Assembly (NCBI GenBank): GCA_035763085.1
Contig: DASUBV010000290.1
Span: 1-64,000 of the forward strand
Direction: 5' to 3'
Source: DASUBV01 sp035763085
GTDB taxonomy: Bacteria; Actinomycetota; Actinomycetes; Streptosporangiales; Streptosporangiaceae
DNA length: 64,000 nt
A program made the translations under genes and the position numbers. Of the stretch, positions 41,600 to 49,000 are shown in pieces; within the stretch, counting starts at the first letter, position 1, and every line of letters starts with the position of its first letter. Below the pieces are notes generated by a model, which searched no databases, was not told the DNA's origin, and worked only from the letters and a program-made list of their open reading frames with translations.

Positions 41600-41737
41600 A
41601 TGCCGGCCATGGTGAGCGGGATCATCCTGGTGGTGGCCCTCGCCGCGATGGCCGCCCTGGCCGCGGTGCTGGCCGTGACGGCCTACCGGCGTGCCGGGTC
41701 CCGGGATGCCGGCCAGCGCGACGAGCGCCTATCCTGA
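41600..41737 (+). CDS. 45-residue single-helix membrane protein
   Basis: A 45-codon frame reading MPAMVSGIILVVALAAMAAL and continuing hydrophobic to AVTAYRRAGSRDAGQRDERLS. It is one membrane helix plus a basic/polar cytoplasmic tail. A TAGACT -10 box seven bases before the ATG supports expression. The next gene starts five bases after its stop and has its own -10 inside this gene. No family known. Confidence 0.5.
   Translation: MPAMVSGIILVVALAAMAALAAVLAVTAYRRAGSRDAGQRDERLS
41730..41735 (+). promoter_or_regulatory. -10 box of the nitrobindin gene, leaderless
   Basis: TATCCT, inside the end of the small membrane-protein gene, is seven bases before the ATG at 41743. Confidence 0.4.
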
Positions 41738-41742
41738 CGCGA

Positions 41743-42267
41743 ATGACTTCCGATTCTGGCGCGGTCGCGCCGCCGGGCGGCGCGGAGCCCGCGCTGCATC
41801 CCGGCCTGGCGCCGCTGCGGTTCCTGCTGGGCCGGTGGGAAGGCGCCGGCGTTGTCGGCTACCCGACCATCGAGAGCGCGAACTTCGGCCAGGAGATCTC
41901 CTTCAGCCACAACGGCAAGCCGTACCTGATCTACGCCAGCCGCTCCTGGCTCCTGGAGGAGGACGGGCGGATCGGGCGGCCGCTGGCCATGGAGACCGGC
42001 TTCTGGCGGCCCCAGGAGGGCGGCGAGATCGAAGTGGTGCTGGCGCACGCCAGCGGGATCACCGAGATCTACCTGGGCCAGGTGACCGGCACCAAGGTCG
42101 AGCTGGCCACCGACGCGGTCGCGCGGACGGCCACCGCCCGCGAGGTCACCGCGGGCCGGCGGCTGTACGGGCTGATCGGCGCGGACCTGGGCTGGGCCTA
42201 CGACATGGCGGCGGTCGGCCAGCCGCTCCAGGCGCACGTCTCGGCGCAGCTCAAGCGCACGGCATAG
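41743..42267 (+). CDS. Nitrobindin-type heme beta-barrel (peroxynitrite isomerase-like)
   Basis: 174 residues of the DUF1794/nitrobindin barrel: LAPLRFLLGRWEGAGVVGYPTIESANFGQEISFSHNGKPYLIYASRSW, FWRPQEGGEIEVVLAHASGITEIYLGQV and the closing AVGQPLQAHVSAQLKR. The His in QAHVSAQL fits the proximal heme ligand. Homologues (for example the protein next to sseC2/cysA2 in mycobacteria) convert peroxynitrite to nitrate. Monocistronic or followed by the long gap; leaderless by a TATCCT box. Confidence 0.88.
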   Translation: MTSDSGAVAPPGGAEPALHPGLAPLRFLLGRWEGAGVVGYPTIESANFGQEISFSHNGKPYLIYASRSWLLEEDGRIGRPLAMETGFWRPQEGGEIEVVLAHASGITEIYLGQVTGTKVELATDAVARTATAREVTAGRRLYGLIGADLGWAYDMAAVGQPLQAHVSAQLKRTA

Positions 42268-42814
42268 CAGCCACGGGCCAGGGCACCGGGGCAGTCCCGG
42301 AGGGCGGCCCCGCACGGCGGCGCCATATCCGGAAATCGGCTCGGAAACGGGCCGGGAAATCACCCGAACGGGCCGGGAAATCAACCGGGCCGGGGAAATT
42401 AAGAACCCCGGGCCTCTCCCGCGGTCAGCGGCCCGAAGGCATGCATCACACGCGGGGACCGGCTGGACAAGGCCGGTCAGCCCGGGGGTCCGGTGTCTGC
42501 CGTGTATTCGCCGGCCGCCGTCTACCGCAGGACGGCCGGTGAAACGCTGCCGAGGCAGCGCCCACGCAGGCGGCGGCTAGCGGACAGCCACCTCGCGAGT
42601 CCAAGATCTATGCATAAGTTCCGGACCACCTCCTTTCCCGCGTTAGCCGGAACGCTACGTCAGACGCCGGGCCCGCCGCAAGCCAGTATCTGCCGGGGCG
42701 CTGCCTGCCCGGCGGAGGCCGGCCCCGGAACCCCCGGCCCCGCGGCGCCGCGCCCCCGGACCCCCGCGGCGTTTCGCGGGGCAGGCTGTCTGCATACCTC
42801 ATTACAATCGAGGC
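42268..42814 (+). other. 547-base stretch without a gene, with a tandem repeat and GC-rich hairpin region
   Basis: No frame with coding sense in either strand. It holds an imperfect tandem repeat (42346-42400), a low-GC spot around 42600-42640 (ATCTATGCATAAG), and a C/G-run region at 42720-42785 that can form several hairpins before the Fur-type promoter. A small RNA or a long regulatory region for the nur-like gene is possible. I recognise no named element. Confidence 0.5.
42346..42400 (+). repeat. Tandem repeat with AACGGGCCGGGAAATCA unit
   Basis: Copies start at 42346 and 42367 (period 21), and a third, changed copy (CCGGGCCGGGGAAATTA) is at about 42384-42400. They lie in non-coding DNA after the nitrobindin gene. 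Confidence 0.75.
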
Positions 42815-42817
42815 ATG
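42793..42817 (+). promoter_or_regulatory. Operator and leaderless promoter of the Fur-family gene
   Basis: CATACCTC (42793-42800) / GAGGCATG (42810-42817) form an inverted repeat, 7 of 8 matches, around the -10 TACAAT (42803-42808) and reaching the ATG (42815). This would let the Fur-type protein repress its own gene. The sequence is not the Nur-box or Fur-box I know, so the binding is inferred. Confidence 0.55.
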
Positions 42818-43231
42818 TCGCAGACGTGGGATGACACGCTGCGGGCTAGCGGATACCGCGTCACCCCCCAGCGCCAGCTCGTGCTCGAGGCGGTCACCAG
42901 GCTGGAGCACGCCACGCCGGAGGAGATCTACACCGACGTGCGGCACATCGCACGCGGCGTGAACGTCTCCACGGTGTACCGGACGCTGGAACTGCTGGAG
43001 CAGGTCGGGCTGGTCACCCATACCCACCTCGGGCACGGCGCGCCGCGCTACCACCTGGCCGCCGAGGCCCAGCACGTGCACCTGGTCTGCCGGGAGTGCG
43101 AGCGGGTGACCCAGGTAGAGCCGTCCGCGGTCAGCTCGCTGGTGACGGCCCTGGACGCCGAGCAGGGGTTCGAGACCGACGTCGGCCACCTGACGGTCTT
43201 CGGCCGCTGTGCCGCCTGCCGCCAGGCCTAG
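42815..43231 (+). CDS. nur: Fur-family metal regulator, Nur-like
   Basis: 138 residues: RVTPQRQLVLEAVTRLEHATPEEIYTDV, GVNVSTVYRTLELLEQVGLV (recognition helix) and THTHLGHGAPRYHLAAEAQHVHLVCREC, GRCAACRQA with the C-terminal CxxC that, with CREC, holds the structural zinc. The HLGHGAPRYHL segment and neighbours (nitrobindin before, YgfZ after) fit the nickel regulator Nur of Streptomyces as I remember it; a plain Fur or Zur cannot be excluded. It controls metal uptake or superoxide dismutase genes by metal-dependent DNA binding. Leaderless. Confidence 0.75.
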   Translation: MSQTWDDTLRASGYRVTPQRQLVLEAVTRLEHATPEEIYTDVRHIARGVNVSTVYRTLELLEQVGLVTHTHLGHGAPRYHLAAEAQHVHLVCRECERVTQVEPSAVSSLVTALDAEQGFETDVGHLTVFGRCAACRQA

Positions 43232-43266
43232 CGCCGGCGCCGCCCGGCCGGCCGGGCCGGGGCGGA

Positions 43267-43272
43267 TACGCT
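43267..43272 (+). promoter_or_regulatory. -10 box of the ygfZ gene, leaderless
   Basis: TACGCT is followed by GGCGATT and the ATG at 43280. Confidence 0.45.
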
Positions 43273-43279
43273 GGCGATT

Positions 43280-44323
43280 ATGGACAGTCCCCTTCTTGCC
43301 GAGCCAGGCGCGGTGGCGGCCTCCGGGCCCGACGCCGGCGTGGCCGAGCACTACGGCGATCCCTATGCCGAGCAGCGCGCGATCGCCGCATCCTGGGGCG
43401 TGGTTGACGCCTCGCACCGGGATGTCATCCGCATTACCGGGCCCGACCGCCTGTCCTGGCTGCACAGCCTGACCACCCAGCATCTGGAGCAGCTCGCGCC
43501 CGGCGGCAGCGCCGAGGCCCTGATCCTGAACCCGCAGGGTCACCTGGAGCATCACCTGACGCTGGCTGATGACGGCTCGGCAACCTGGGTGCATGTCGAG
43601 CCGGGGACCGCCGCGGCCCTGCTGGAGTTCCTGGTCTCCATGCAGTTCCTGCTGCGCGTGGAGCCCGCCGACGTCAGCGGCGAGTACGCCGTGCTGCAGC
43701 TGCCGGGCCCGGAGGCTGCCGCGCACCTGCCCGCGACCGCGGTCGCGACGATGACCGGCCCGCTGGACATCAGCGTCGTCGTGGCGCGCGATCAGCTGGC
43801 GGCGCAGGTCGCGGCGCTGCGCGCGGCCGGCGCCCGGCTGGCCGGGACCTGGGCTCGCGAGGCGCTGCGCATCGCGGCCGGGGTGCCGCGGCCGGGGCTG
43901 GACACCGACCACCGCACGATCCCGCACGAGATGGGCTGGATCGACACCGCCGTGCACCTGAGCAAGGGCTGCTATCGCGGGCAGGAGACGGTGGCGCGGG
44001 TGCACAACCTGGGCCACCCGCCGCGCCGGCTGGTCCGGCTGCAGCTGGACGGCAGCGAGGACCGGCTGCCGGGCCATGGCGACCCGGTCACGCTGGCGGG
44101 CGGCGAGGCGGCCAGCGTCGGGTTCGTCGGCTCGGCGGCGCGGCACTACGAGCTTGGCCCCGTCGCGCTGGCGGTGATCAAGCGGACCGTGCCGGTCGAC
44201 GCGGCGCTGGCGGCGGACGGCATCGCCGCCGCCCAGGAGGTGATCGTCTCCCCGGACGCCGGCGGGAACGTCCAGGTCACGCTGCGGCGGCCGCGCGGTG
44301 ACCTGATCGGCCGCGGCCGCTAG
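43280..44323 (+). CDS. ygfZ: YgfZ-type folate-binding protein
   Basis: 347 residues related to the GcvT aminomethyltransferase. The YgfZ signature KGCYRGQETVARV appears near 228-240. IRITGPDRLSWLHSLTTQHL at the start and the C-terminal DGIAAAQEVIVSPDAGGNVQVTLRR barrel are present. It is a tetrahydrofolate-binding protein that helps repair or maturation of Fe-S enzymes. The N-terminal 15 residues are extra. Transcribed alone, with a -10 box just upstream. Confidence 0.9.
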   Translation: MDSPLLAEPGAVAASGPDAGVAEHYGDPYAEQRAIAASWGVVDASHRDVIRITGPDRLSWLHSLTTQHLEQLAPGGSAEALILNPQGHLEHHLTLADDGSATWVHVEPGTAAALLEFLVSMQFLLRVEPADVSGEYAVLQLPGPEAAAHLPATAVATMTGPLDISVVVARDQLAAQVAALRAAGARLAGTWAREALRIAAGVPRPGLDTDHRTIPHEMGWIDTAVHLSKGCYRGQETVARVHNLGHPPRRLVRLQLDGSEDRLPGHGDPVTLAGGEAASVGFVGSAARHYELGPVALAVIKRTVPVDAALAADGIAAAQEVIVSPDAGGNVQVTLRRPRGDLIGRGR

Positions 44324-44355
44324 CCCCGCGTGCCGGCCGCCGCCGGCGCTGACCT

Positions 44356-44361
44356 TAGAAT
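44356..44361 (+). promoter_or_regulatory. -10 box of the proline dehydrogenase gene
   Basis: TAGAAT lies about 70 bases upstream of the GTG at 44431. A hairpin GCCCCG-AAAC-CGGGGC (44372-44387) stands at the start of the leader and GGAGG (before 44431) is the ribosome site. No leader peptide was seen. Confidence 0.4.
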
Positions 44362-44430
44362 CTGCGCGCCGGCCCCGAAACCGGGGCAGGCCCGACAGCT
44401 GGTGACCTGAGCTCCCGGAGGTAAACCGCA

Positions 44431-45369
44431 GTGCTGCGCCGTGCGCTGCTGGCCGCGTCAGCCAGCACCAGGATTCATGAGCTGGTCACCACCATGCCGG
44501 TCACCCGCGACGTTGTCGCCCGGTTCGTAGCGGGCAGCACCGCCGGGGAGGCGCTGCCGGTGATCTCCCGGCTGCTGGACAGCGGGCTGCTGGCCACCAT
44601 CGACTATCTCGGCGAGTACACCCGGGACCGGGAGCAGGCTGCCGCCACGGCCGATGAGTACATCCGGCTGCTAGGCCAGCTGAGCTCGGCCGGGCTGGCG
44701 GCCGGCGGCCGGGCCGAGGTGTCGGTGAAGGCGACCGCGGTGGGCCTGGGCCTGCCCGACCACGGCGAGAAGACGGCGCTGGAGAACATCGTCCGGATCG
44801 CGGTGGCGGCCCGCAACGCCGGCACCACCGTCACCCTGGACATGGAGGACCACACCCGCGTGGAGGCGACGCTGCGCCTGGTCACCCAGCTCCGCGCCGA
44901 CTTCCCGGACCTGGGCTGCGTGATCCAGTCCTACCTGCGGCGCAGCCCGGCCGACTGCGAGGCGCTGGCCGCTGCCGGGTCGCGGGTTCGGCTGTGCAAG
45001 GGCGCCTACCGGGCCCCGGACGAGGTGGCCTTCGCGGCCAGGCACGACGTGGACCTGTCCTACGCCCGGTGCCTGCGGATCCTGATGCAGGGCCGGGGCT
45101 ACCCGATGCTGGCCACCCACGACCCGCGGCTGATCGAGCTCGGCGGGGTCAAGGCGGCCATGGCCGGCCGGGACCATGCCGCCTTTGAGTACCAGATGCT
45201 GTACGGGATGCGCCCGGCCGAGCAGCGCCGGCTGGCCGCGCGCGGCGCGCAGGTGCGCGTGTACGTGCCCTACGGCAGCGACTGGTACGGCTACCTCGTA
45301 CGGCGGCTGGCCGAGCGTCCGGCGAACCTGGCCTTTTTCCTGCGCGGGCTGATCTCACGGGGTCGCTGA
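44431..45369 (+). CDS. Proline dehydrogenase (monofunctional)
   Basis: 312 residues of the PRODH TIM barrel, the size of the separate PutB-type enzymes. It contains TIDYLGEYTRD, VSVKATAVGLGL (FAD/proline pocket), TVTLDMEDH, QSYLRRSPADCEALAAAGSRVRLCKGAYRAPDEVAF and the end FEYQMLYGMRPAEQRRLAARGAQVRVYVPYGSDWYGYLVRRLAERPANLAFF. It oxidises proline to P5C with FAD at the membrane face. No P5C dehydrogenase is adjacent, but proC (the reverse step, P5C to proline) follows within 190 bases. GTG with GGAGG upstream. Confidence 0.92.
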   Translation: MLRRALLAASASTRIHELVTTMPVTRDVVARFVAGSTAGEALPVISRLLDSGLLATIDYLGEYTRDREQAAATADEYIRLLGQLSSAGLAAGGRAEVSVKATAVGLGLPDHGEKTALENIVRIAVAARNAGTTVTLDMEDHTRVEATLRLVTQLRADFPDLGCVIQSYLRRSPADCEALAAAGSRVRLCKGAYRAPDEVAFAARHDVDLSYARCLRILMQGRGYPMLATHDPRLIELGGVKAAMAGRDHAAFEYQMLYGMRPAEQRRLAARGAQVRVYVPYGSDWYGYLVRRLAERPANLAFFLRGLISRGR

Positions 45370-45482
45370 GCCGGCAAATGGCGGCACCGGGATTGCGTCC
45401 CGGCCGGCCGCCGGCGATGGGCCGCGCCCTGTTCGCGGCCCGGTATTCCCGCGGCATTACCGCGCGCGCATTCGGCCGCCGA

Positions 45483-45514
45483 TTTCATGATCAGGACGGG
45501 CGTTTCATGATCAG
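45483..45514 (+). repeat. Two exact TTTCATGATCAG copies upstream of proC
   Basis: TTTCATGATCAG lies at 45483-45494 and 45503-45514, 20 bases apart, about two helical turns, 30-60 bases before the -10 box of proC. Each includes the TGATCA palindrome. They look like a binding site for a dimeric regulator, activator position. I recognise no known box. Confidence 0.6.
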
Positions 45515-45543
45515 CGCTTAGCCGCGCCGGCGCAGCGCCGCGA

Positions 45544-45549
45544 TAGGGT
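45544..45549 (+). promoter_or_regulatory. -10 box of proC, leaderless
   Basis: TAGGGT is followed by TTGTCGG and the GTG at 45557. Confidence 0.5.
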
Positions 45550-45556
45550 TTGTCGG

Positions 45557-46351
45557 GTGATCGCTGTCCTGGGCGCCGGGAAGATGGGCGAGGCGCTGAC
45601 CTCCGGCATGCTGCGCGCGGGCACCTCGCCGGCGCAGGTCGTGGCCGCCGTCCGGCGGGCCGACCGCGCGGCGCAGCTGACGGACGCCTACGGCATCGAG
45701 GTGCTCAGCCCCGCGGCCGCGGCCGGGCGCGCCCAGACGCTGCTGATCACGGTCAAGCCCCAGGACATGGCCGCCCTGCTGGCGGAGATCGCGCCCGCGG
45801 TGTCGGCGGACAAGCTGGTGATCTCGGTGGCGGCCGGCATCCCGACCCGCTTCATCGAGAGCCGGCTCAGCGGCGAGGTGCCTGTCGTCCGGGTCATGTC
45901 CAACACGCCCGTGCTGGTCGACGAGGCGATGAGCGTCATCTCGGCGGGGGCGTACGCCAGCGAGGAGCACCTGCAGCGCGCTGAGGAACTGCTCCGGCCG
46001 GTGGGCCGGGTACTGCGGATCCCCGAGTCTCAGCAGGACGCGGCGACCGCGCTGTCGGGCAGCGGGCCCGCCTACGTCTACTTCCTGGTCGAGGCCATGG
46101 TCGATGCGGGCATCCTGCTGGGCATGCCGCGGGCCAATGCGCTGGAGATGGTCCGGCAGGCTGTCTACGGCGCGGCCACCATGCTGCGCGAGTCGGGGGA
46201 GCACCCGGTGATCCTGCGCGAGGCAGTGACCTCGCCGGGCGGTACCACCATCAACGCCATCAGGGAACTGGAGCGGCACAGCGTGCGGGCCGCGTTCCTG
46301 GCCGCGATCGAGGCCGCGCGCGACCGCGGCCGGGAGCTAGGCGAGGGCTAG
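45557..46351 (+). CDS. proC: Pyrroline-5-carboxylate reductase
   Basis: 264 residues. Rossmann start VIAVLGAGKMGEALTSGML, ISVAAGIPTRFIE, VVRVMSNTPVLVDEAMS, ALSGSGPAYVYFLVEAMVDAG and the ProC signature VTSPGGTTINAIRELE. It makes proline from P5C with NAD(P)H in the cytosol. Leaderless GTG. Terminator with T-run follows. Confidence 0.95.
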   Translation: MIAVLGAGKMGEALTSGMLRAGTSPAQVVAAVRRADRAAQLTDAYGIEVLSPAAAAGRAQTLLITVKPQDMAALLAEIAPAVSADKLVISVAAGIPTRFIESRLSGEVPVVRVMSNTPVLVDEAMSVISAGAYASEEHLQRAEELLRPVGRVLRIPESQQDAATALSGSGPAYVYFLVEAMVDAGILLGMPRANALEMVRQAVYGAATMLRESGEHPVILREAVTSPGGTTINAIRELERHSVRAAFLAAIEAARDRGRELGEG

Positions 46352-46364
46352 CGCGGCTGGTGAG

Positions 46365-46390
46365 ACCCGCGGCCGGGCGGCGGGGTTTTT
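46365..46390 (+). terminator. Intrinsic terminator after proC
   Basis: ACCCGC (46365-46370) and GCGGGG (46380-46385) pair around GGCCGGGCG, followed by TTTTT (46386-46390). The T-run makes this more convincing than the stem alone. Confidence 0.55.
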
Positions 46391-46513
46391 GCATGACCGC
46401 CGGGGAGGGTTTTCGACGCCGCTGATGGTTACGTCATTCTGACCGTCAGGCCACATTCCGCTTATGGCCAGCGCGGAAATCCCGGCCAGGCGAATTGGCC
46501 GGGCTCGCCAGGG

Positions 46514-46541
46514 TTGCCCTTTTCAAAACAGGACTTACGCT
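46514..46541 (+). promoter_or_regulatory. Promoter of the small HTH gene
   Basis: TTGCCC (46514-46519), 16 bases, TACGCT (46536-46541). Transcription would start near 46548, leaving a 5-prime leader of about 60 bases before the ATG at 46610. Confidence 0.45.
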
Positions 46542-46574
46542 GGAGACGGGCGTGACTGGTGCGCTGAAATCTCG

Positions 46575-46592
46575 CCAGGCACACTTGCCTGG
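46575..46592 (+). promoter_or_regulatory. Inverted repeat in front of the small HTH gene
   Basis: CCAGGCA-CACT-TGCCTGG, a perfect 7-bp repeat, lies just before the ribosome site (AGGAGAGGG). It could be an operator or an mRNA hairpin that controls access to the start. Confidence 0.45.
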
Positions 46593-46609
46593 CCAGGAGA
46601 GGGCTATCG

Positions 46610-46813
46610 ATGGCAGCAGAAGTGACTCCGCTCAGTGACGTCAGGTTCCTGACAGTGGCCGAGGTGGCCACGATCATGCGGGTCTCGAAGATGACCGTGT
46701 ACCGCCTCGTGCACTCCGGGGAGCTCGAGGCGATCAGGGTCGGCCGCTCGTTCCGGGTGCCCGAGCAAGCAGTGAACACCTACCTGCGTGACGCCTTCGT
46801 GGGGTCGGACTGA
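46610..46813 (+). CDS. Small excisionase-type winged HTH protein
   Basis: 67 residues: FLTVAEVATIMRVSKMTVYRLVHSGELEAIRVGRSFRVPEQAVNTYLRDAF is a MerR/excisionase-like single HTH domain. It occurs at the proC-to-hem region of Streptomyces chromosomes in my memory, and related proteins act as DNA-binding developmental factors (BldC and BdtA types), but it is not BldC itself. ATG with AGGAGAGGG upstream. No integrase nearby, so it is not a phage excisionase. Confidence 0.85.
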   Translation: MAAEVTPLSDVRFLTVAEVATIMRVSKMTVYRLVHSGELEAIRVGRSFRVPEQAVNTYLRDAFVGSD

Positions 46814-46967
46814 CCGGCCGCTGGTAACGCGGACGGCCCGCCTGGCGAGCACGCGATGCCCGTGCAGGAGCCGCGCGGCGGTACCCTGTGGCGTTGGCGT
46901 GTGCCCGGCCGCCCGCTGGGCCTGCGCGCAGGCATGCCCGTCCAAGTAGAGCGAGCGAGGGTGATCC

Positions 46968-47066
46968 GTGGGCTCAGTCATCAAGAAGCGGCGCAAGCGG
47001 ATGGCGAAGAAGAAGCACCGCAAGCTGCTGCGCAAGACGCGCGTTCAGCGCAGGAACAAGAAGTAG
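46968..47066 (+). CDS. Ribosomal protein bS22 type (32 residues, Lys/Arg-rich)
   Basis: A GTG-started 33-codon gene reading MGSVIKKRRKRMAKKKHRKL and continuing LRKTRVQRRNKK. This matches the tiny bS22 found in mycobacterial and other actinobacterial 30S particles, long missed or annotated as AURKAIP1-like. GAGGG is seen seven to eleven bases before the GTG. The next gene begins 18 bases after its stop, so they probably share a transcript. Confidence 0.9.
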   Translation: MGSVIKKRRKRMAKKKHRKLLRKTRVQRRNKK

Positions 47067-47084
47067 CGGCGGCAGCGCGGGGCC

Positions 47085-47933
47085 GTGACCGACAGCGGGC
47101 TGGCGACCTGGCGGCTCCGGCTGGCCGGCCTGGCCGAGTTCGCTCGGCGGCGGCTGGCGGGCGAGTACGAGGTCGACGAGTTCGGGTTTGATCCCGAGCT
47201 CAATGCTGCCGTCTTCATGCCGGCCGCCCTGGCGCTGTACCGGAAGTGGTTCCGGGTCCGGATGCGCGGCCTGGAGCACGTCCCGGCCGCCGGCCCGGCC
47301 CTGGTGGTGGCCAACCACTCCGGCGTCCTGCCGCTGGATGCGATCATGGTGCAGGCCGGCCTGTTCGCCGAGCACCCCGCGCACCGCAGCCTGCGGCTGC
47401 TCGGCGCGGACCTGGTGTATGAGCTGCCGGGGCTGGCCGGCCTGGCCCGGCGCAGCGGGCACACCCGGGCCGATCCGGAATGCGCGCGCCAGCTGCTGGC
47501 GGCCGGCGAGCTGGTCGGGGTGTTCCCCGAGGGCTTCAAGGGCACCGGCAAGCCGTTCAGCGAGCGGTACCGGCTGCAGCGGTTCGGCCGGGGCGGCTTC
47601 GCGCGCACGGCGATGGCCGCCGGGGTGCCGATCGTCCCGTGCGCCATCGTCGGCGCGGAGGAGATCTACCCGATGATCGGCAATGCCGAGCGGACCGCCC
47701 GGCGGCTGGGGCTGCCGTATTTCCCGCTCACCCCGCTGTTCCCGTGGCTCGGCCCGCTGGGCGCGATCCCGCTGCCATCCAACTGGATCATCGAGTTCGG
47801 CCGCCCGGTGCCGGCCGGGGACGGCGGCACGCCGGATGAGGGCCAGGTTGCCGAGCTCGCCGGCCAGGTCAGGGACACGATCCAGGCCCGGGTCGACGCG
47901 CTGGTGGCCGAGCGCGGCCCGGCGTTCAGCTAG
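47085..47933 (+). CDS. Lysophospholipid acyltransferase (PlsC-like)
   Basis: 282 residues with the PlsC acyltransferase motifs: I as VANHSGVLPLDAIM (His and Asp), II/III as GVFPEGFKGTGK and RFGRGGFARTAMAAGVPIVPCAIVGAEEIY. The longer spacing between His and Asp (His-x6-Asp) is typical of the subgroup that includes TMEM68-like enzymes. It likely acylates lysophosphatidate or other lysolipids at the membrane. No clear transmembrane helix; it may bind peripherally. GTG start; the stop is 9 bases from the stop of the convergent phosphatase gene. Confidence 0.85.
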   Translation: MTDSGLATWRLRLAGLAEFARRRLAGEYEVDEFGFDPELNAAVFMPAALALYRKWFRVRMRGLEHVPAAGPALVVANHSGVLPLDAIMVQAGLFAEHPAHRSLRLLGADLVYELPGLAGLARRSGHTRADPECARQLLAAGELVGVFPEGFKGTGKPFSERYRLQRFGRGGFARTAMAAGVPIVPCAIVGAEEIYPMIGNAERTARRLGLPYFPLTPLFPWLGPLGAIPLPSNWIIEFGRPVPAGDGGTPDEGQVAELAGQVRDTIQARVDALVAERGPAFS

Positions 47934-47942
47934 CGAGCCCGC

Positions 47943-48818
47943 TTACCTGCGGCGCCGCCGGGCGGCCAGCCCGGCCGCCATCCCGCCAGCCACCGCCCCC
48001 GCCCCGGCGGCCACCGGCACCGCAATCATGGTGGCGCGCCGCCCCGACCGGAAGTCGTGCACCGGCCAGCCGCGCTCGCGGGCCGCGGCAAGCAGCTCGG
48101 GGTCGGGATTCACCGCGTTCGGGTGGCCGACGAGCTGCAGCATGGGCAGGTCGTTGATCGAGTCGCTGTAGGCACTCGACCGCTCCAGGTTCAGGCCCTC
48201 CCGGTCGGCCAGCGCGCGGATGGCGGCCGCTTTCGCCTCGCCGTGCAGCAGGCCGCCGACCAGCCGCCCGGTGTAGACGCCGTCGGCCGACTCGGCTACC
48301 GTGCCGAGCGCCCCGGTCAGGCCCAGCCGCCGGGCCAGGATGTTGGCCAGCTCGACGGGCGTGGCAGTGACCAGCCACACCCGCTGACCTGCCTCCAGGT
48401 GGCGCTGGGTCAGCTCCCGGGCGCCGGGCCAGATCCGGTCGGCCATGGTGTCGTCGTAGATCTCCTCGCCGAGCGTGACGATATCCGAGACCTTGTGCCC
48501 GGCGACGAAGGCCAGCGCCGCCTGGCGGGCCGCGTCGATGTGGCCGGAGTTCTCCGCGCCGCGCACCCGGAACGCCAGCTGCCCCCAGACCAGGCTGGCC
48601 ATGTCACGGGTGCGGAACATCTTGCGCGCCGCCAGGCCGCGGGCGAAGTGGAAGATCGAGGCGCCGCGCATGATGGTGTTGTCCACGTCAAAGAAGGCCG
48701 CGGCGCACGGATCGGGCGCGGGCGGCGGCTGCTCGACCTCCGCGGCGGCGGCCGCCGCGCGGCCGGCCCGGGCCGCTGAGCCCCGGCCGGCGACCAGACT
48801 CGGATAGAGCCTCTTCAT
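47943..48818 (-). CDS. HAD-IB family phosphatase (SerB-like)
   Basis: 291 residues. HAD motif I FFDVDNTIMRG near 42-52, motif II VWLVTATP, and motif III/IV GEAKAAAIRAL and SSAYSDSINDLPML. The C-terminal end (ATMIAVPVAAGAGAVAGG) is a short hydrophobic segment, so it may be attached to the membrane. The family includes phosphoserine phosphatases and lysophospholipid-type enzymes; its position next to an acyltransferase on the opposite strand suggests phospholipid metabolism. The ATG at 48818 is used since TAGGCT lies seven bases before; an upstream ATG (48947) has no support. Confidence 0.85.
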   Translation of the reverse strand: MKRLYPSLVAGRGSAARAGRAAAAAAEVEQPPPAPDPCAAAFFDVDNTIMRGASIFHFARGLAARKMFRTRDMASLVWGQLAFRVRGAENSGHIDAARQAALAFVAGHKVSDIVTLGEEIYDDTMADRIWPGARELTQRHLEAGQRVWLVTATPVELANILARRLGLTGALGTVAESADGVYTGRLVGGLLHGEAKAAAIRALADREGLNLERSSAYSDSINDLPMLQLVGHPNAVNPDPELLAAARERGWPVHDFRSGRRATMIAVPVAAGAGAVAGGMAAGLAARRRRR

Positions 48819-48825
48819 GCCTGCG

Positions 48826-48831
48826 AGCCTA
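48826..48831 (-). promoter_or_regulatory. -10 box of the HAD phosphatase gene, leaderless
   Basis: On the minus strand TAGGCT is followed by CGCAGGC and the ATG at 48818. Confidence 0.5.
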
Positions 48832-49000
48832 CCGGCGGGGCAGGCTCCGCCGGCGTTTCTGGCAGGCGTCGCTGACCTGCCCGGGCCCGTCACGACGCGG
48901 CGCGCGGGGCGGCCGGGGAGCGCCTGCCGGGCAGTGCCTTCCGTCATCAGGTCAGGGGTATGGTCGCATCAGTGCCCCGCGTCGTGCACCATAGGCAGCA

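Noticed and set aside
46610..46813. Phage excisionase
   Set aside because: The small HTH protein looks like an excisionase domain, but no integrase, attachment repeat or phage gene is near, and the location is a core proC region.
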